Shown piece after piece: positions 33,300 through 41,939 of a stretch of DNA of 64,000 nucleotides; the first letter of the stretch is position 1; each line of letters starts with the position of its first letter. This DNA comes from a virus. Made by a program: the position numbers and the translations under genes. Under the pieces are notes generated by a model. The model saw only the letters and a program-made list of their open reading frames with translations. It was not told where the DNA came from and did not search any database. The DNA lies in the IMG/VR virus record IMGVR_UViG_3300049911_000129, positions 1-64,000 of that record. One strand, 5' to 3'.

Positions 33300-33864
33300 G
33301 CTCGTCGGCATCGACGAAGTCGGGCGCGGCTCGCTCGCGGGGCCGGTTGTGGCCGCCGCGGTACTGTACGATCCCCTTGTCGAGGGGCTGCCGTGGAGCT
33401 CCGGGATCCGGGACTCGAAGACCCTGACACGGAAGGCCATAGAGCGCGCGGGCGCGAAGATAGTCGAGGCCATGCCGTACGGGATAGGCCAGTCAAGCGC
33501 GGCGGAGATTGACCAGTTCGGCATCACGCGCGCCACGGTGCTCGCCATGGAGCGTGCGCTGGAGAGGCTATACGAGCGTGCGCCGGAGGCCAGGAGGGTC
33601 ACAGTCGTGGTCGATGGCAACTCGCAGATGGGTCACGCGTGGCTGGCGGTTGTCAAGGGCGACGCCAGGGTCAGGGGCGTGTCGGCGGCGTCCATCGTCG
33701 CCAAGGACGCCAGGGATCGGCTGATGCGCGGACCGGTGGCGGCGCGGTTTCCGCTCTACGGGTTCGAGAGCCACGTCGGGTACGGCACCAGGCGGCATAT
33801 GGCGGCCATCAGGGAGCACGGGCCATGCGAGGAGCACAGGACGACGTTCAAGGGGGTGAGGTAG
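33274..33864 (+). CDS. rnhB: Ribonuclease HII
   Basis: 196 residues, almost the length of a bacterial RNase HII. TTG start inside the tape measure gene; no other in-frame start lies before the first motif. Catalytic set present: GIDEVGRG (D14, E15), VVDGN (D114) and SIVAKDARDR (D145). C-terminal GYGTRRHMAAIREHGPCEEH is also diagnostic. RNase HII cleaves at ribonucleotides in DNA-RNA duplexes. Its position within the tail operon is unexpected; it would be made late, perhaps to remove primers or misincorporated rNMPs before packaging, or to attack host R-loops. Confidence 0.9.
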   Translation: MDTRWVADRLVGIDEVGRGSLAGPVVAAAVLYDPLVEGLPWSSGIRDSKTLTRKAIERAGAKIVEAMPYGIGQSSAAEIDQFGITRATVLAMERALERLYERAPEARRVTVVVDGNSQMGHAWLAVVKGDARVRGVSAASIVAKDARDRLMRGPVAARFPLYGFESHVGYGTRRHMAAIREHGPCEEHRTTFKGVR

Positions 33865-33865
33865 C

Positions 33866-34372
33866 GTGACCGACATCGACGGGGTCTATATCAAGCTCGT
33901 GAACACGGGCAAGTCGGAGGTCGAGGGCTTTTCGCTCGCGGTCGACACGGTGCAGCACACTATCACGCGTAACCCGATCGTCTTCCCGATCCCGGGCGTG
34001 AACTTCGGGACGACGGGGCAGCCCATGATCTTCGGCCTCGACTTCGGGATGATGAGCGAGACCATCACCTTCAGCGGCGTCCTCAAGGACAACGACGACG
34101 CGCCGGACCGTCCGAACCATCAGGAGCTGGCGGCGGCCGCGCGGACATGGTGGCGCTACCTGAACGTGACGTGCGGCGACGCGCAATCGACGAACGTGAA
34201 CAAGATCCTCGTGAAGGAGGGTCCGGGCCACGGGACCTGGATATACGGTGGCATCATACAGTCGGCGACATTCACGCGCGAGGGCGGCAAGACCTACTGG
34301 ACGTACAGGCTGACGTTCCAGATCGTGCAGCCGCCGTCGGTGGATCCGGCCTGGGAGGGGCCGAGCTGGTAG
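33866..34372 (+). CDS. Baseplate-proximal tail protein
   Basis: GTG start two bases after the RNase HII stop. 168 residues, beta-rich: a split beta-barrel-like N-part (GVYIKLVNTG) and a recurrent FGLDFGMMSETITFSGVLKD strand pattern. Resembles distal-tail or hub-connecting proteins in size and place (after tape measure, before hub). Family not certain. Confidence 0.5.
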   Translation: MTDIDGVYIKLVNTGKSEVEGFSLAVDTVQHTITRNPIVFPIPGVNFGTTGQPMIFGLDFGMMSETITFSGVLKDNDDAPDRPNHQELAAAARTWWRYLNVTCGDAQSTNVNKILVKEGPGHGTWIYGGIIQSATFTREGGKTYWTYRLTFQIVQPPSVDPAWEGPSW

Positions 34373-34373
34373 C

Positions 34374-36308
34374 ATGGGCTACGTACTGGAACTCAGCGAC
34401 ATGGTCGGGTATGGCGCCGGGCTCGGCAACGAGACCTGGACGCAGGTCGGCGGCCTCCTCGAGTTCGAGGTAACGCGGACCGGGCTCGCCAGGCCAGGCA
34501 CGCTGGAGGCCGTCTTCGCGGCGCCGGATCTCTCGCTGTGCGGCAAGACGGTCTACGCGAGGCAGCGGTTCCAGCTGCGCGACAACTCGCTTCCGACGGA
34601 CCAGAACAAGGACATCATCCTGGTCGGGCGCCTGGACGACGTCGAGCCGGTGCAGGACGCGCGGTATGGCCGCGTCTACCGGGTCAAGGGACGGGACTAC
34701 CTGGGCGCGCTGGCGGACAACCACATCGACAGCGGCTTCGACAACTGGGACTCCTTCTACGCGTGCGCCGGGCAGAGTACGGATCCCTGGATACCGAACT
34801 GGGTCGGCAACAACAACGGCCTCTTCGACCCGAGCGGCGCGTCGTACGGCCCCGGCGAGATGCGCAGCGTCATCATCGCGCAGCTGGCGCAGAACATCCT
34901 CGAGTACAGGCAGGGCATCCTGTTCGTTTCGTACCCGTACAACTGGCTCAACTCGAAGCCGATCGAGGTGAACTACGAGGACGCGACGGGCTACACGATC
35001 CTGGACGCCATCAGGAATCTGGCGCGCGAGGACCCGTGGGGTATCGGGTTCGGCTCGACGCATCCGCTCGTCGATGCGTATGACATAGTCATGGGCGTGG
35101 CGCCGCCGCCTCCGCCGCTCGGGCCCGCTCCGCCGCCGGTGCCGTTCCCGGACGCCGGCATAGGGGGCGAGTTCCAGATAGACTACTACAGCGGCGCCCA
35201 ATGCGGACCGCCCCCGCCCGCGCCGCCGCCACTCGGTCCGGCGCCACTGTCGTGCGGGCCGGTGAACCAGCGGCGTGGCCACCAGGCTATGTACTTCAAG
35301 CGCGGGGACGAGGCATGGGATCCGGCCATCATCCTGCAGTACGGGACTGTGCAGCTGGCCGGGACCAAGTTCGCGGTTGTCCCCATTATCAGCTACAGCA
35401 TGCCGGAGCTCGGGTCGGACATCTTCAGCCGCAGCCGGGTCGTGGGCACCGGCGAGGCGAAGTACACGCCGCCGGCGCCGGCCGGGAGCTCGGGGACTGG
35501 TAACGTGCTGCAGTCGGCCGAAGACACGTGGGACCCGGTGAACGGGCTGTACGCGTCGCGGCGCGAGATCGTCGACTATGACGAGGCGCTTACTGGCGAC
35601 TGGACCCACGAGTTCCTCCCGGACTCGGAGAACTATATGTCGAGGGCCTTGCGCGACCGCGCGTACGCCAACCTCTACACTGGGAACCCGGCGCTGGCCC
35701 GCTACCGCGGCGCCATGGCCGGCTCCGTCGTGATACCGTACTTCCCCCGCAACCTGGCGGGCTTCCCGATCGTGCCCGGCCAGCTGGTGTCGGTCCAGAT
35801 AGATCACCTCGGCATCCAGAAGAGCTTCGTCGTCGACAGCTGGAAGTACTCGTGGCCGGCGAACCAGATGACGCTCCAGCTCGCGCGCAACCCGCTTCGG
35901 TCGTTCGGCGAGCAGGTGGTCAAGGGCGTGCGCCGGCAGGAGCAGCTCATAGCGGCTCAGTCGAACCACAAGGACCTCGGGTGGTGGCAGACGGACGGCA
36001 CCGGATCGCACCGGTGGACGCACAATAAGGGGGTCATCCCGAAGAAGATCTCCGTGCAGGTCGCGCAGGACTCGGGCAACGTCGATGCCCTCAACCGGCC
36101 GGTCCCGAAGCTGGGGACCGTCGTCGCGATGACGATGGCGCTGGTACTCAGTCCGGCCGACGGGCAGTGGGCGGGCTGGTACCCGACCGAGTTGACGGCG
36201 ACGGACGTCACTATCCGCTACAGCGTGAATATAACGTACGACGAGGGCCTCTCGTGCGGGTGGATGACGGACGGCAACTCCCTGTTGCGCGTGATCATCG
36301 AGGGTTAG
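34374..36308 (+). CDS. Baseplate hub / tail tip protein
   Basis: 644 residues, ATG one base after the previous stop. The N-terminal barrel-like part (WTQVGGLLEFEVTRTG), DIILVGRLDDVEPVQD and YRVKGRDYLGALADN correspond to the gp27/gpD-like hub fold in which two barrels ring the tail tip. Two Pro-rich loops (PPPPPLGPAPPPVPFP and a second like it near 275-290) interrupt it. The following gene supplies the lytic tip, as usual. Confidence 0.65.
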   Translation: MGYVLELSDMVGYGAGLGNETWTQVGGLLEFEVTRTGLARPGTLEAVFAAPDLSLCGKTVYARQRFQLRDNSLPTDQNKDIILVGRLDDVEPVQDARYGRVYRVKGRDYLGALADNHIDSGFDNWDSFYACAGQSTDPWIPNWVGNNNGLFDPSGASYGPGEMRSVIIAQLAQNILEYRQGILFVSYPYNWLNSKPIEVNYEDATGYTILDAIRNLAREDPWGIGFGSTHPLVDAYDIVMGVAPPPPPLGPAPPPVPFPDAGIGGEFQIDYYSGAQCGPPPPAPPPLGPAPLSCGPVNQRRGHQAMYFKRGDEAWDPAIILQYGTVQLAGTKFAVVPIISYSMPELGSDIFSRSRVVGTGEAKYTPPAPAGSSGTGNVLQSAEDTWDPVNGLYASRREIVDYDEALTGDWTHEFLPDSENYMSRALRDRAYANLYTGNPALARYRGAMAGSVVIPYFPRNLAGFPIVPGQLVSVQIDHLGIQKSFVVDSWKYSWPANQMTLQLARNPLRSFGEQVVKGVRRQEQLIAAQSNHKDLGWWQTDGTGSHRWTHNKGVIPKKISVQVAQDSGNVDALNRPVPKLGTVVAMTMALVLSPADGQWAGWYPTELTATDVTIRYSVNITYDEGLSCGWMTDGNSLLRVIIEG

Positions 36309-36312
36309 GGCC

Positions 36313-38886
36313 ATGCCCGCCGTACCGGTGCTCAGGGACAGGGTCACGCCGGGCAAGTACGCGCTGGTGCGGACCGCGCTGTCGGCATCCGCCGCCGACT
36401 ATGCCGGGCGGGCGCAGGCATGCGGGCTCACCGGCCTAGTGTTCAAGCTGAACGACAAGGATAGGCCGATGTCCGAGTGGCTCCCGGACCCGGCCGGCGA
36501 GGACTGGCAGAGGCTGCAGTACATGCTGGGGCCGGCCGGAGGGCTAGATGACCTGATCGGCTACGGCCTGAAGGTCGGCGTCGTGTTCGACGCCGGCAGG
36601 GGCGCCTACGAGGTCCCGACGGCGGAGGGCTCGAGCTGGGCCGGCATCATGAGGCTGCTCGACCCCTTGGGGACGAAGATCGACTTCTACATGGCCGACA
36701 TCACCATCGAGCCACGATGGGCGGTTGCTTCGAACGTACAGGCGTACTTCTCCCCCTGGGTCGGTACTCACGCTACGCCGGCGCGCGCGCTTTCGGCGCT
36801 GATAACCTCGTCCCGTGTTGCGCAGGCGGGTCGTTTGCGGCCGATCTACCTCATAACCCCGGCTGAGCCGCTGGCTGACTGGTTGGGGCTCTATAACAAC
36901 CTGACGTCGGGTCATGACGGCTTCGGCGTACTGGCGTCGACGGATAATGTCTTCTGCAATGCGGTCCTCAACCTAGCGCATCGCGTCGACCCGGCCAACG
37001 GGACATCTGACATCTCGACGGCCTGGCTTTGGCATCAGACCGTCTATGGGACCCAGACCATGGTCCGGGGAGAGTTCGTCTTCGACCTCCGCACGACGTC
37101 CGCCGATGCGGAGACGCTCAAGGGCATGGTCCAGTACGTGGTGGACGGCTTCGACGTCACTACGTCGGACCTGGGCGCCGGATGCGATTGTACGTGGCAT
37201 CCGACGGCGGGCCTGGTCATGTTCGACGATCTCGACGCGATAGAGTCCAAGGGCCTCTACACGGCCGTCGGGGAGGCGATCACCCCGACCGACTTCTGGG
37301 ACCTGGACATCTACGAGGGCGGACCGTGCCTCCTGGGTCCAGTGGGCGAACTGGTCTGGTGGTCGCTCGGGCAGGTCCCGGCGCTGGTCGCCGGCCAGCC
37401 GTGGGAGATGCGCCTGGCGGTCGAGAGCTGGCGACTCGGCAGACTACCCAACTGGATCTTCCTGTATGGTCTGCGCCCGTGCGCATCATACGAGGACCCC
37501 AGCTTTCCGTGGTTCTACCCAGGCTGGATTAGCGTCGGATCTTCGTTGATCCTGTTGAATGCCGGCGCGGGCTTCAGCACGCGTGTCGAGGACGAGCTCG
37601 AGGACTACGTCGACCCAGCCACGGGGCTGTCGCACAAGGTCTTCCGCCTGAGTGGGACGCCCAGCGCGGCCGACGCCGACGCTTACACTTTGCAGCTCAC
37701 CTTCTATGGTGGGTTCTTGGCCATGAACGAGTGCGGAAGATTCCTACTGGTCGTTACGCCGGCGTCGACCATACTCCCGTCCATCGGATCGGGGGGCGCT
37801 GCATCGGATATGCTGCACCCGATACTGCCGTCCATGGGTGCGCTCGTCTCGCCCTGCATGCCGATACCGACCGGCCCGGGACCGGGACCAGTTACACCAC
37901 CGGGCCCCGGTGGCGTCGGGGACTGCGGGCAGACGACTACGCTCAGCTGCCCGGATGGGACATACGAGGTGTGCAACGCCATACTGAACCTCGTCTGGGT
38001 GGTGGCGGGTCAGACATCTGATTGGGAGGAGATGGCGTTCTACATCGCGGTCATGGTGCGCGAGTCGGCCGGCTACGCGGACGCCGCGGGGGACTGCTGC
38101 CCCAACCCGGCCCTGAACTGCGCGCTGTGCGCGACGTGCACCCAGAGCGACCACCCGACGACGTGCTGCTGCTCGTTCGGCCTGTTCATGCTCAACAGGT
38201 GCGGCGGCCAGGGCGCGGGGATGACCTGCGCGCAGCTGCTCGACCCGGCGACCAACGCGAGCGTCGCCATGGCCTCTATGAAGCCGGCTTGGGACGCAAA
38301 CAAGGCGGCCGGGTTGACCGGTATCGCATTGTACAAGGCCGTCGCGGCAGATAGCGGGCACCCAGGCAGTAGCGCCAGCGGCGAGCTGTCGAGGCAGTGG
38401 ATCGCCCGCTTCACGCAGTGCCTGGTGGCTATGGGCTCGCTCTCGTTCCCGCTGCCGTCGTTCTGGCTGTCTTGGCCGATGCGGGCGCCGCTTACGGCCG
38501 ACTGCGCGTGGCACATGGCGTCGCCTGAGGCCCTTTCGGCCATCGACATCGGCTGCACCCCGGGCGTCGGGGGAGAGACGATCAAGGCGGCGCATGACGG
38601 GTATGTGACGTTCGCCGGGCTAGACCCGACGACGGTGGACAACCCGGCCACGGGCTACGGCTACATGGTCGAGATCAGGGACAAGGCGTTCGGCGAGTAC
38701 GTTACGAGGTACGGCCACATGAAGGCAGGCTCGCTCATGGTCAGCACCGGCGACGAGGTCGCGCGCGGCGATGGGATCGGGCTTTGCGGAAACACAGGGC
38801 ACTCGACGGGATACCACCTGCACTTCGAGCTGCGGCACAGCGGGGTAACGGTGTGCCCGTGCACATACTTGGAGGGGGGTTGCTAA
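36313..38886 (+). CDS. Tail-tip lysin with transglycosylase-like and M23-like domains
   Basis: 857 residues. N-terminal ~520 residues unrecognised. A Pro/Gly linker (TGPGPGPVTPPGPGG) is followed by a lysozyme-like domain at about 540-700: catalytic-type Glu in VRESAGY (E584), FGLFMLN, and LLDPATNASVAM. It holds an unusual cysteine cluster (CCPNPALNCALCATC, TTCCC), probably disulfides. The C-terminal domain (about 725-855) is LytM/M23-like with D745 (AIDIG), YGHM (H802) and HLHFEL (H835, H837). The first zinc His of the HxxxD motif is replaced by Leu, so endopeptidase activity is doubtful. Such proteins open the wall locally during DNA entry. Confidence 0.75.
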   Translation: MPAVPVLRDRVTPGKYALVRTALSASAADYAGRAQACGLTGLVFKLNDKDRPMSEWLPDPAGEDWQRLQYMLGPAGGLDDLIGYGLKVGVVFDAGRGAYEVPTAEGSSWAGIMRLLDPLGTKIDFYMADITIEPRWAVASNVQAYFSPWVGTHATPARALSALITSSRVAQAGRLRPIYLITPAEPLADWLGLYNNLTSGHDGFGVLASTDNVFCNAVLNLAHRVDPANGTSDISTAWLWHQTVYGTQTMVRGEFVFDLRTTSADAETLKGMVQYVVDGFDVTTSDLGAGCDCTWHPTAGLVMFDDLDAIESKGLYTAVGEAITPTDFWDLDIYEGGPCLLGPVGELVWWSLGQVPALVAGQPWEMRLAVESWRLGRLPNWIFLYGLRPCASYEDPSFPWFYPGWISVGSSLILLNAGAGFSTRVEDELEDYVDPATGLSHKVFRLSGTPSAADADAYTLQLTFYGGFLAMNECGRFLLVVTPASTILPSIGSGGAASDMLHPILPSMGALVSPCMPIPTGPGPGPVTPPGPGGVGDCGQTTTLSCPDGTYEVCNAILNLVWVVAGQTSDWEEMAFYIAVMVRESAGYADAAGDCCPNPALNCALCATCTQSDHPTTCCCSFGLFMLNRCGGQGAGMTCAQLLDPATNASVAMASMKPAWDANKAAGLTGIALYKAVAADSGHPGSSASGELSRQWIARFTQCLVAMGSLSFPLPSFWLSWPMRAPLTADCAWHMASPEALSAIDIGCTPGVGGETIKAAHDGYVTFAGLDPTTVDNPATGYGYMVEIRDKAFGEYVTRYGHMKAGSLMVSTGDEVARGDGIGLCGNTGHSTGYHLHFELRHSGVTVCPCTYLEGGC

Positions 38887-39263
38887 TGCAGCACTACGAC
38901 GCCTGGATTCAGAACGACTACCCGACGCTGGAGGCCGCGTTCGAGCAGGTGCAGGGCATCATCTGCCGCTCGCTGCTGCTCTGCGCGAGCATCGGCTGCC
39001 GGTGCGTCATGGGCAAGGGCGAGCAGCACTGCAGCGAGGTCTACCACGGCAAGGTTCTCCGGGTCTCGGTCAGCGAGGGCCCGACGTGGCTGGTCATCGC
39101 GTACCTGCTCCGCGAGTCGCTGCACGTGCAGATATACCTGGACAGCCTGCCGGGCCTGGACCAGCGCAAGGAGCTGGAGCGCGCCCTACGTGCCCTCGGC
39201 GGCCTGCTGTACTGGACGCAGGACAGCAAGGCGATAACGATGGAGGAGCGCCTTGGACGCTAG
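38886..39263 (+). CDS. Hypothetical, 125 aa
   Basis: ATG overlaps the preceding TAA. Contains CRSLLLCASIGCRC followed by a CSEVYH segment (five cysteines in about 30 residues) and then an alpha/beta pattern (KVLRVSVSEGPTWLVIAYLL). Not recognised. Coupling to the tail-tip gene suggests a tail or adsorption-related role. Confidence 0.55.
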   Translation: MQHYDAWIQNDYPTLEAAFEQVQGIICRSLLLCASIGCRCVMGKGEQHCSEVYHGKVLRVSVSEGPTWLVIAYLLRESLHVQIYLDSLPGLDQRKELERALRALGGLLYWTQDSKAITMEERLGR

Positions 39264-39936
39264 CCTGGCACGGCCATTCGACGCCCACGCTGCACGGGAG
39301 GCGTGGCTTACAGCCGCCTGGAAGCATGGCGACAAGAAGTCGCAGCGCGTCGCCCAGATGTGCTGCTGGAACAATATCGTAGAGGACATGCGTCGGCTGC
39401 CGGAGAAGCAGCGGCTGGCGATGCTCAGGGACTTCTTCTCCGCCTACCCGGCGGGCGGCGAGCAGATCGCGCGCGCCATCGACACCCTCGGGACTGCGGA
39501 GCTCTTCGTCCCGAACAAGCCGCTCGCGAGCGTGGCCGGGCCGATCACGGCGTGGGCCGAGAAGCAGGGCATGGAGCTGGAGGGGGTCGACGTGGTGCCG
39601 TGGGGGCCACCGAGGGTGCTCGGTGGGGCATGGCAGGCGCGGCACGTGCAGGCGCGACAGTCGATGGGCGCCCAGGCCGAGGGCAACACATACCTTCAGC
39701 GGCTCGATGACATCCTCACGGCTGTGGTCGCCCTGCAGCGCGCGGCCATGGACAGGGTTGGCCGGCTGGCGCTTCAGGACGTGAGGCTCATAGCGCAGCG
39801 TGCGCTGTGGGACATGGCGGTCGAGGAGGACTCCGGCTGGGGGAACCTCCTGGACGTGGTGTTCATGGGGTTCTGGCCGTGCGGGGTCACACCGGAGAAC
39901 GTGTTCGTAGTGGCGCACAGGCCGGCGCAGGAGTAG
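39253..39936 (+). CDS. Hypothetical, 227 aa
   Basis: TTG start with GGAGGAG upstream, overlapping the previous gene by 11 bases. Mainly helical; a Trp-containing N-part (REAWLTAAWKHG) and a C-part ending DVVFMGFWPCGVTPENVF. No cysteine cluster, no membrane helix. Not recognised. Confidence 0.6.
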   Translation: MDASLARPFDAHAAREAWLTAAWKHGDKKSQRVAQMCCWNNIVEDMRRLPEKQRLAMLRDFFSAYPAGGEQIARAIDTLGTAELFVPNKPLASVAGPITAWAEKQGMELEGVDVVPWGPPRVLGGAWQARHVQARQSMGAQAEGNTYLQRLDDILTAVVALQRAAMDRVGRLALQDVRLIAQRALWDMAVEEDSGWGNLLDVVFMGFWPCGVTPENVFVVAHRPAQE

Positions 39937-39945
39937 GGGGGCGGG

Positions 39946-40668
39946 ATGGCATTCGAGGTCGAGAGGGGACACCTGATCTCCGTGGCGCGGGACCTGGGAG
40001 TGGAGCTGCGCCTGTCCAGCCTGCAGGTCTGGACGCAGACGTGCTTCGCTCAGATCCTCAAGGAGACCGAGACGTATCCGGACGGGACCATGCGGAACGT
40101 CCTTTGGAAGTGGCTCGAGGCGGTGAGCCGGGACGAGGGGATAGGCGAGTGGCCGGCGCGCGCGACCGCGCAGGCGTTCTGGAGGGTGTGGTCGGCCAGG
40201 ATGTTCTACCCGGTCGAGTCGCCGCTCAAGGCATGCTCTGCGGCCGTGAGGGAGCACCTCAAGCGCATGGCGGAGACGTCGCCGATCCCGCAGTCGGCCA
40301 TCGAGCAGGAGCCGATCGGCGGGCGCGTGGCGTGGACGTCGCTCGACAGGTGGTTCGAGAAGCCGCTCAACCCGGTGTGGCGCGCCAAGTACGACGACGC
40401 GAACAGGCAGCTGAGGGAGCACTCCGACGACCGGTATGACATGCTGCGGCAGCTGGCGTTCGGGCACCTACAGAACGTCTCGGAGCCGGCGCACGCGTCG
40501 GCGTACAAGTGGCTGAGGCCGGTGTGGGTCATGGGGCTGTGGGAGGCGTGGGACGAGGCCCCCGCGGTGTGGCTCCCGCTGCTCAGCATCATCGAGCGGG
40601 GGTACCTACCGGTCGGACTGTCGGCGGACGGGCGGTCGTTCCTGGTCGCGTCGCAGGTGCTGCCGTGA
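39946..40668 (+). CDS. Hypothetical, 240 aa
   Basis: ATG after GGGGGGCGGG. Helical, Trp-rich protein (VLWKWLEAVS, FWRVWSARMF, WLRPVWVMGLWEAWDE). Not recognised. End of the late region; its stop overlaps the next GTG. Confidence 0.6.
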   Translation: MAFEVERGHLISVARDLGVELRLSSLQVWTQTCFAQILKETETYPDGTMRNVLWKWLEAVSRDEGIGEWPARATAQAFWRVWSARMFYPVESPLKACSAAVREHLKRMAETSPIPQSAIEQEPIGGRVAWTSLDRWFEKPLNPVWRAKYDDANRQLREHSDDRYDMLRQLAFGHLQNVSEPAHASAYKWLRPVWVMGLWEAWDEAPAVWLPLLSIIERGYLPVGLSADGRSFLVASQVLP

Positions 40669-40895
40669 CGGCCCCGCGGTACCGGTACAGGATCATCTCG
40701 TTCGACAATGAGCGGATGCGAATCGAGAAGTTCGAGGACTCGTCGGTGCGCGACAGGCGCGCGGCGGCACTCGCGGCCGAGGGTAAGGCGGTCCTGGTGT
40801 GCGAGGTCCTGGACGTGATAGGCGGCGGCGACGAGGGAGCTCCGGGCCCTCTTCCGGGTCCTCTTCCGAGGCGCCAGATACGGCATCGGCGATAA
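40665..40895 (+). CDS. Hypothetical, 76 aa, end of late operon
   Basis: GTG overlaps the previous TGA (GTGA). Basic alpha/beta protein (RYRYRIISFDNERMRIEKFE) with a Pro-rich tail. The last gene before a 111-base gap with a T-run (40910-40914) and a promoter, so probably the end of the late transcription unit. Confidence 0.55.
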   Translation: MTAPRYRYRIISFDNERMRIEKFEDSSVRDRRAAALAAEGKAVLVCEVLDVIGGGDEGAPGPLPGPLPRRQIRHRR

Positions 40896-40937
40896 TTCTG
40901 CGATCTTTTTGTGCTTTCGGCCGTTCGGGCTGCTCTC

Positions 40938-40966
40938 GTTTGACCCGTTCGGCCGATTATTATAAT
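40938..40966 (+). promoter_or_regulatory. Early promoter A
   Basis: GTTTGA (40938), 14 bases, TATTAT (40958-40963) overlapping TATAAT (40961-40966), then GAAGG. Upstream box GCCGATTAT is shared with the promoter at 43639. CGGCC/GGCCG flank the -10 as an inverted repeat. The TTGACC reading gives a 15-bp spacer. The transcript would begin with a small hairpin (GGCCG/CGGCC). Confidence 0.65.
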
Positions 40967-41006
40967 GAAGGGCCGGACATGACGGCCACGGTCGAGAGGT
41001 GAGGAT

Positions 41007-41168
41007 ATGGTGCACATCTACGAGACAGGCAGGCACTACGGCAAGAGCAGGCGCGAGAGCGCGCGGCAGGCACTCAGGGGCGAGGCGTCCCTGTTCTGGG
41101 GCCGCGACGAGCGGCTCGCCTTCCTGGCCGGTTACGGTCGCGGGAGGCAGGAGCGGTCGGCGTCGTAG
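41007..41168 (+). CDS. Small early protein, 53 aa
   Basis: ATG after AGGTGAGG, 53 codons. Basic with a helical centre (RHYGKSRRESARQALRG, LFWGRDERLAFLAGYGRG). Placed directly behind promoter A and directly before promoter B, so probably a very early, single-gene transcript of the host-takeover type. Not recognised. Confidence 0.5.
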   Translation: MVHIYETGRHYGKSRRESARQALRGEASLFWGRDERLAFLAGYGRGRQERSAS

Positions 41169-41169
41169 C

Positions 41170-41194
41170 GTTTCGAGCCTTCGTGCGTTATAGT
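41170..41194 (+). promoter_or_regulatory. Early promoter B
   Basis: GTTTCG, 13 bases, TATAGT, then ATGTAGAGGGCCG. Starts two bases after the previous stop. The leader GGGCCGCCGATGGCGG can form a short hairpin, paralleling promoter A. Confidence 0.6.
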
Positions 41195-41243
41195 ATGTAG
41201 AGGGCCGCCGATGGCGGTCGCGGTTACGGAAGGGACAAGGCAG

Positions 41244-41588
41244 ATGGCAGACAACGGGCTGTTCGGATATAAGAATGAAGGCGAGCTGCATGCGGCGTTC
41301 GACGCGCGCAAGGCGAGGCGCCTCGGGAAGATGGGCAGGACTGTGGTGATTGACCGCGAGTCGGCGAAGGCCGCGCGGGTGGACGGTCTGCATCCGGACC
41401 GCAAGCCGCTTACGGATACGGAGCTTGTCGGCTTCGACTTGAGCGACCTGAACAACACCACGGAGTTCTGGTGCACATGCGACGACGGGGGACTCGAGCC
41501 GCGTTACGTCCCCGACGGCGAGCACACGCACTGCGGCAAGCACCACTGGGACTGCGCCCGCTGCGGCAGGGTGGTCCAGGTAGGCTAG
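41244..41588 (+). CDS. Zinc-finger early protein, 114 aa
   Basis: Start chosen at the ATG 9 bases after GGAAGGGA; the in-frame ATG 41211 lies within the leader hairpin. The C-terminal third carries CTCDDG, HTHCGKHHWDC and CGR, a likely zinc-binding cluster. N-terminal part basic and helical (AAFDARKARRLGKMGR). Possibly nucleic-acid binding; not recognised. Confidence 0.6.
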   Translation: MADNGLFGYKNEGELHAAFDARKARRLGKMGRTVVIDRESAKAARVDGLHPDRKPLTDTELVGFDLSDLNNTTEFWCTCDDGGLEPRYVPDGEHTHCGKHHWDCARCGRVVQVG

Positions 41589-41611
41589 ACGGTTATTGAG
41601 GAGGCACGGTC

Positions 41612-41854
41612 ATGAAGGCACCAACCATCATTGGCAAGAGAATCACGGCACTCCGCCCCATGACCCCGCAGGAGCAGTCTTCGTGGGGTTGGTATGGGGA
41701 CCCGACGGCAGTCGTCATCGAGCTCGAGGGCGGACTACGGTTCGTCCCGCTGCGTGACGAGGAAGGCAATGGTCCGGGGGCGCTCCTCCTTGAGGACGAC
41801 CGCGGCAATGACTACGCCTGCTTCGAGAAGGACGGCAAGGTGCAGATTGCGTAG
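41612..41854 (+). CDS. Small conserved-type phage protein, 80 aa
   Basis: ATG after GAGGAGG. Pattern GKRITALRPMTPQEQ...GWYGDPTAVVIELEGG...LRDEEGNGPGALLLEDD resembles small phage proteins I recall with GW.G.PT and RDEEGNGPG blocks, of unknown function. Acidic, beta-rich. Followed by the structured leader L1. Confidence 0.6.
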   Translation: MKAPTIIGKRITALRPMTPQEQSSWGWYGDPTAVVIELEGGLRFVPLRDEEGNGPGALLLEDDRGNDYACFEKDGKVQIA

Positions 41855-41939
41855 GACCAGGGGGCTTCCGCCCCTTGACACGGTGACCGGGCTTCGGCCG
41901 CCGGGTGAATGGGCAGAAGGTATCTGAGGAGGTACAAGA
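41855..41939 (+). promoter_or_regulatory. Structured leader RNA L1
   Basis: First of three related leaders: hairpin GGGGCTTCCGCCCC, then TTGACA, a UUCG-loop hairpin (CCGGGCTTCGGCC), then the conserved GGGCAGAAGG and the ribosome site GAGGAGG. The 5' hairpin arm (CTTCCGCCC) can also pair with GGGCAGAAG with one mismatch, so two folds compete next to the ribosome site. Confidence 0.6.

Noticed and set aside
40979-41002. A 7-codon leader peptide (ATG ACG ... TGA) after promoter A
   Set aside because: No ribosome site precedes it, and its ATG lies in the loop of the leader hairpin; noted only as part of that hairpin.
41876-41905. TTGACA/TTGACC within leaders L1 and L2 as -35 boxes
   Set aside because: No TATAAT-like box lies 15-19 bases downstream in either copy; the sequence there is the UUCG-loop hairpin, so an RNA structural role fits better.
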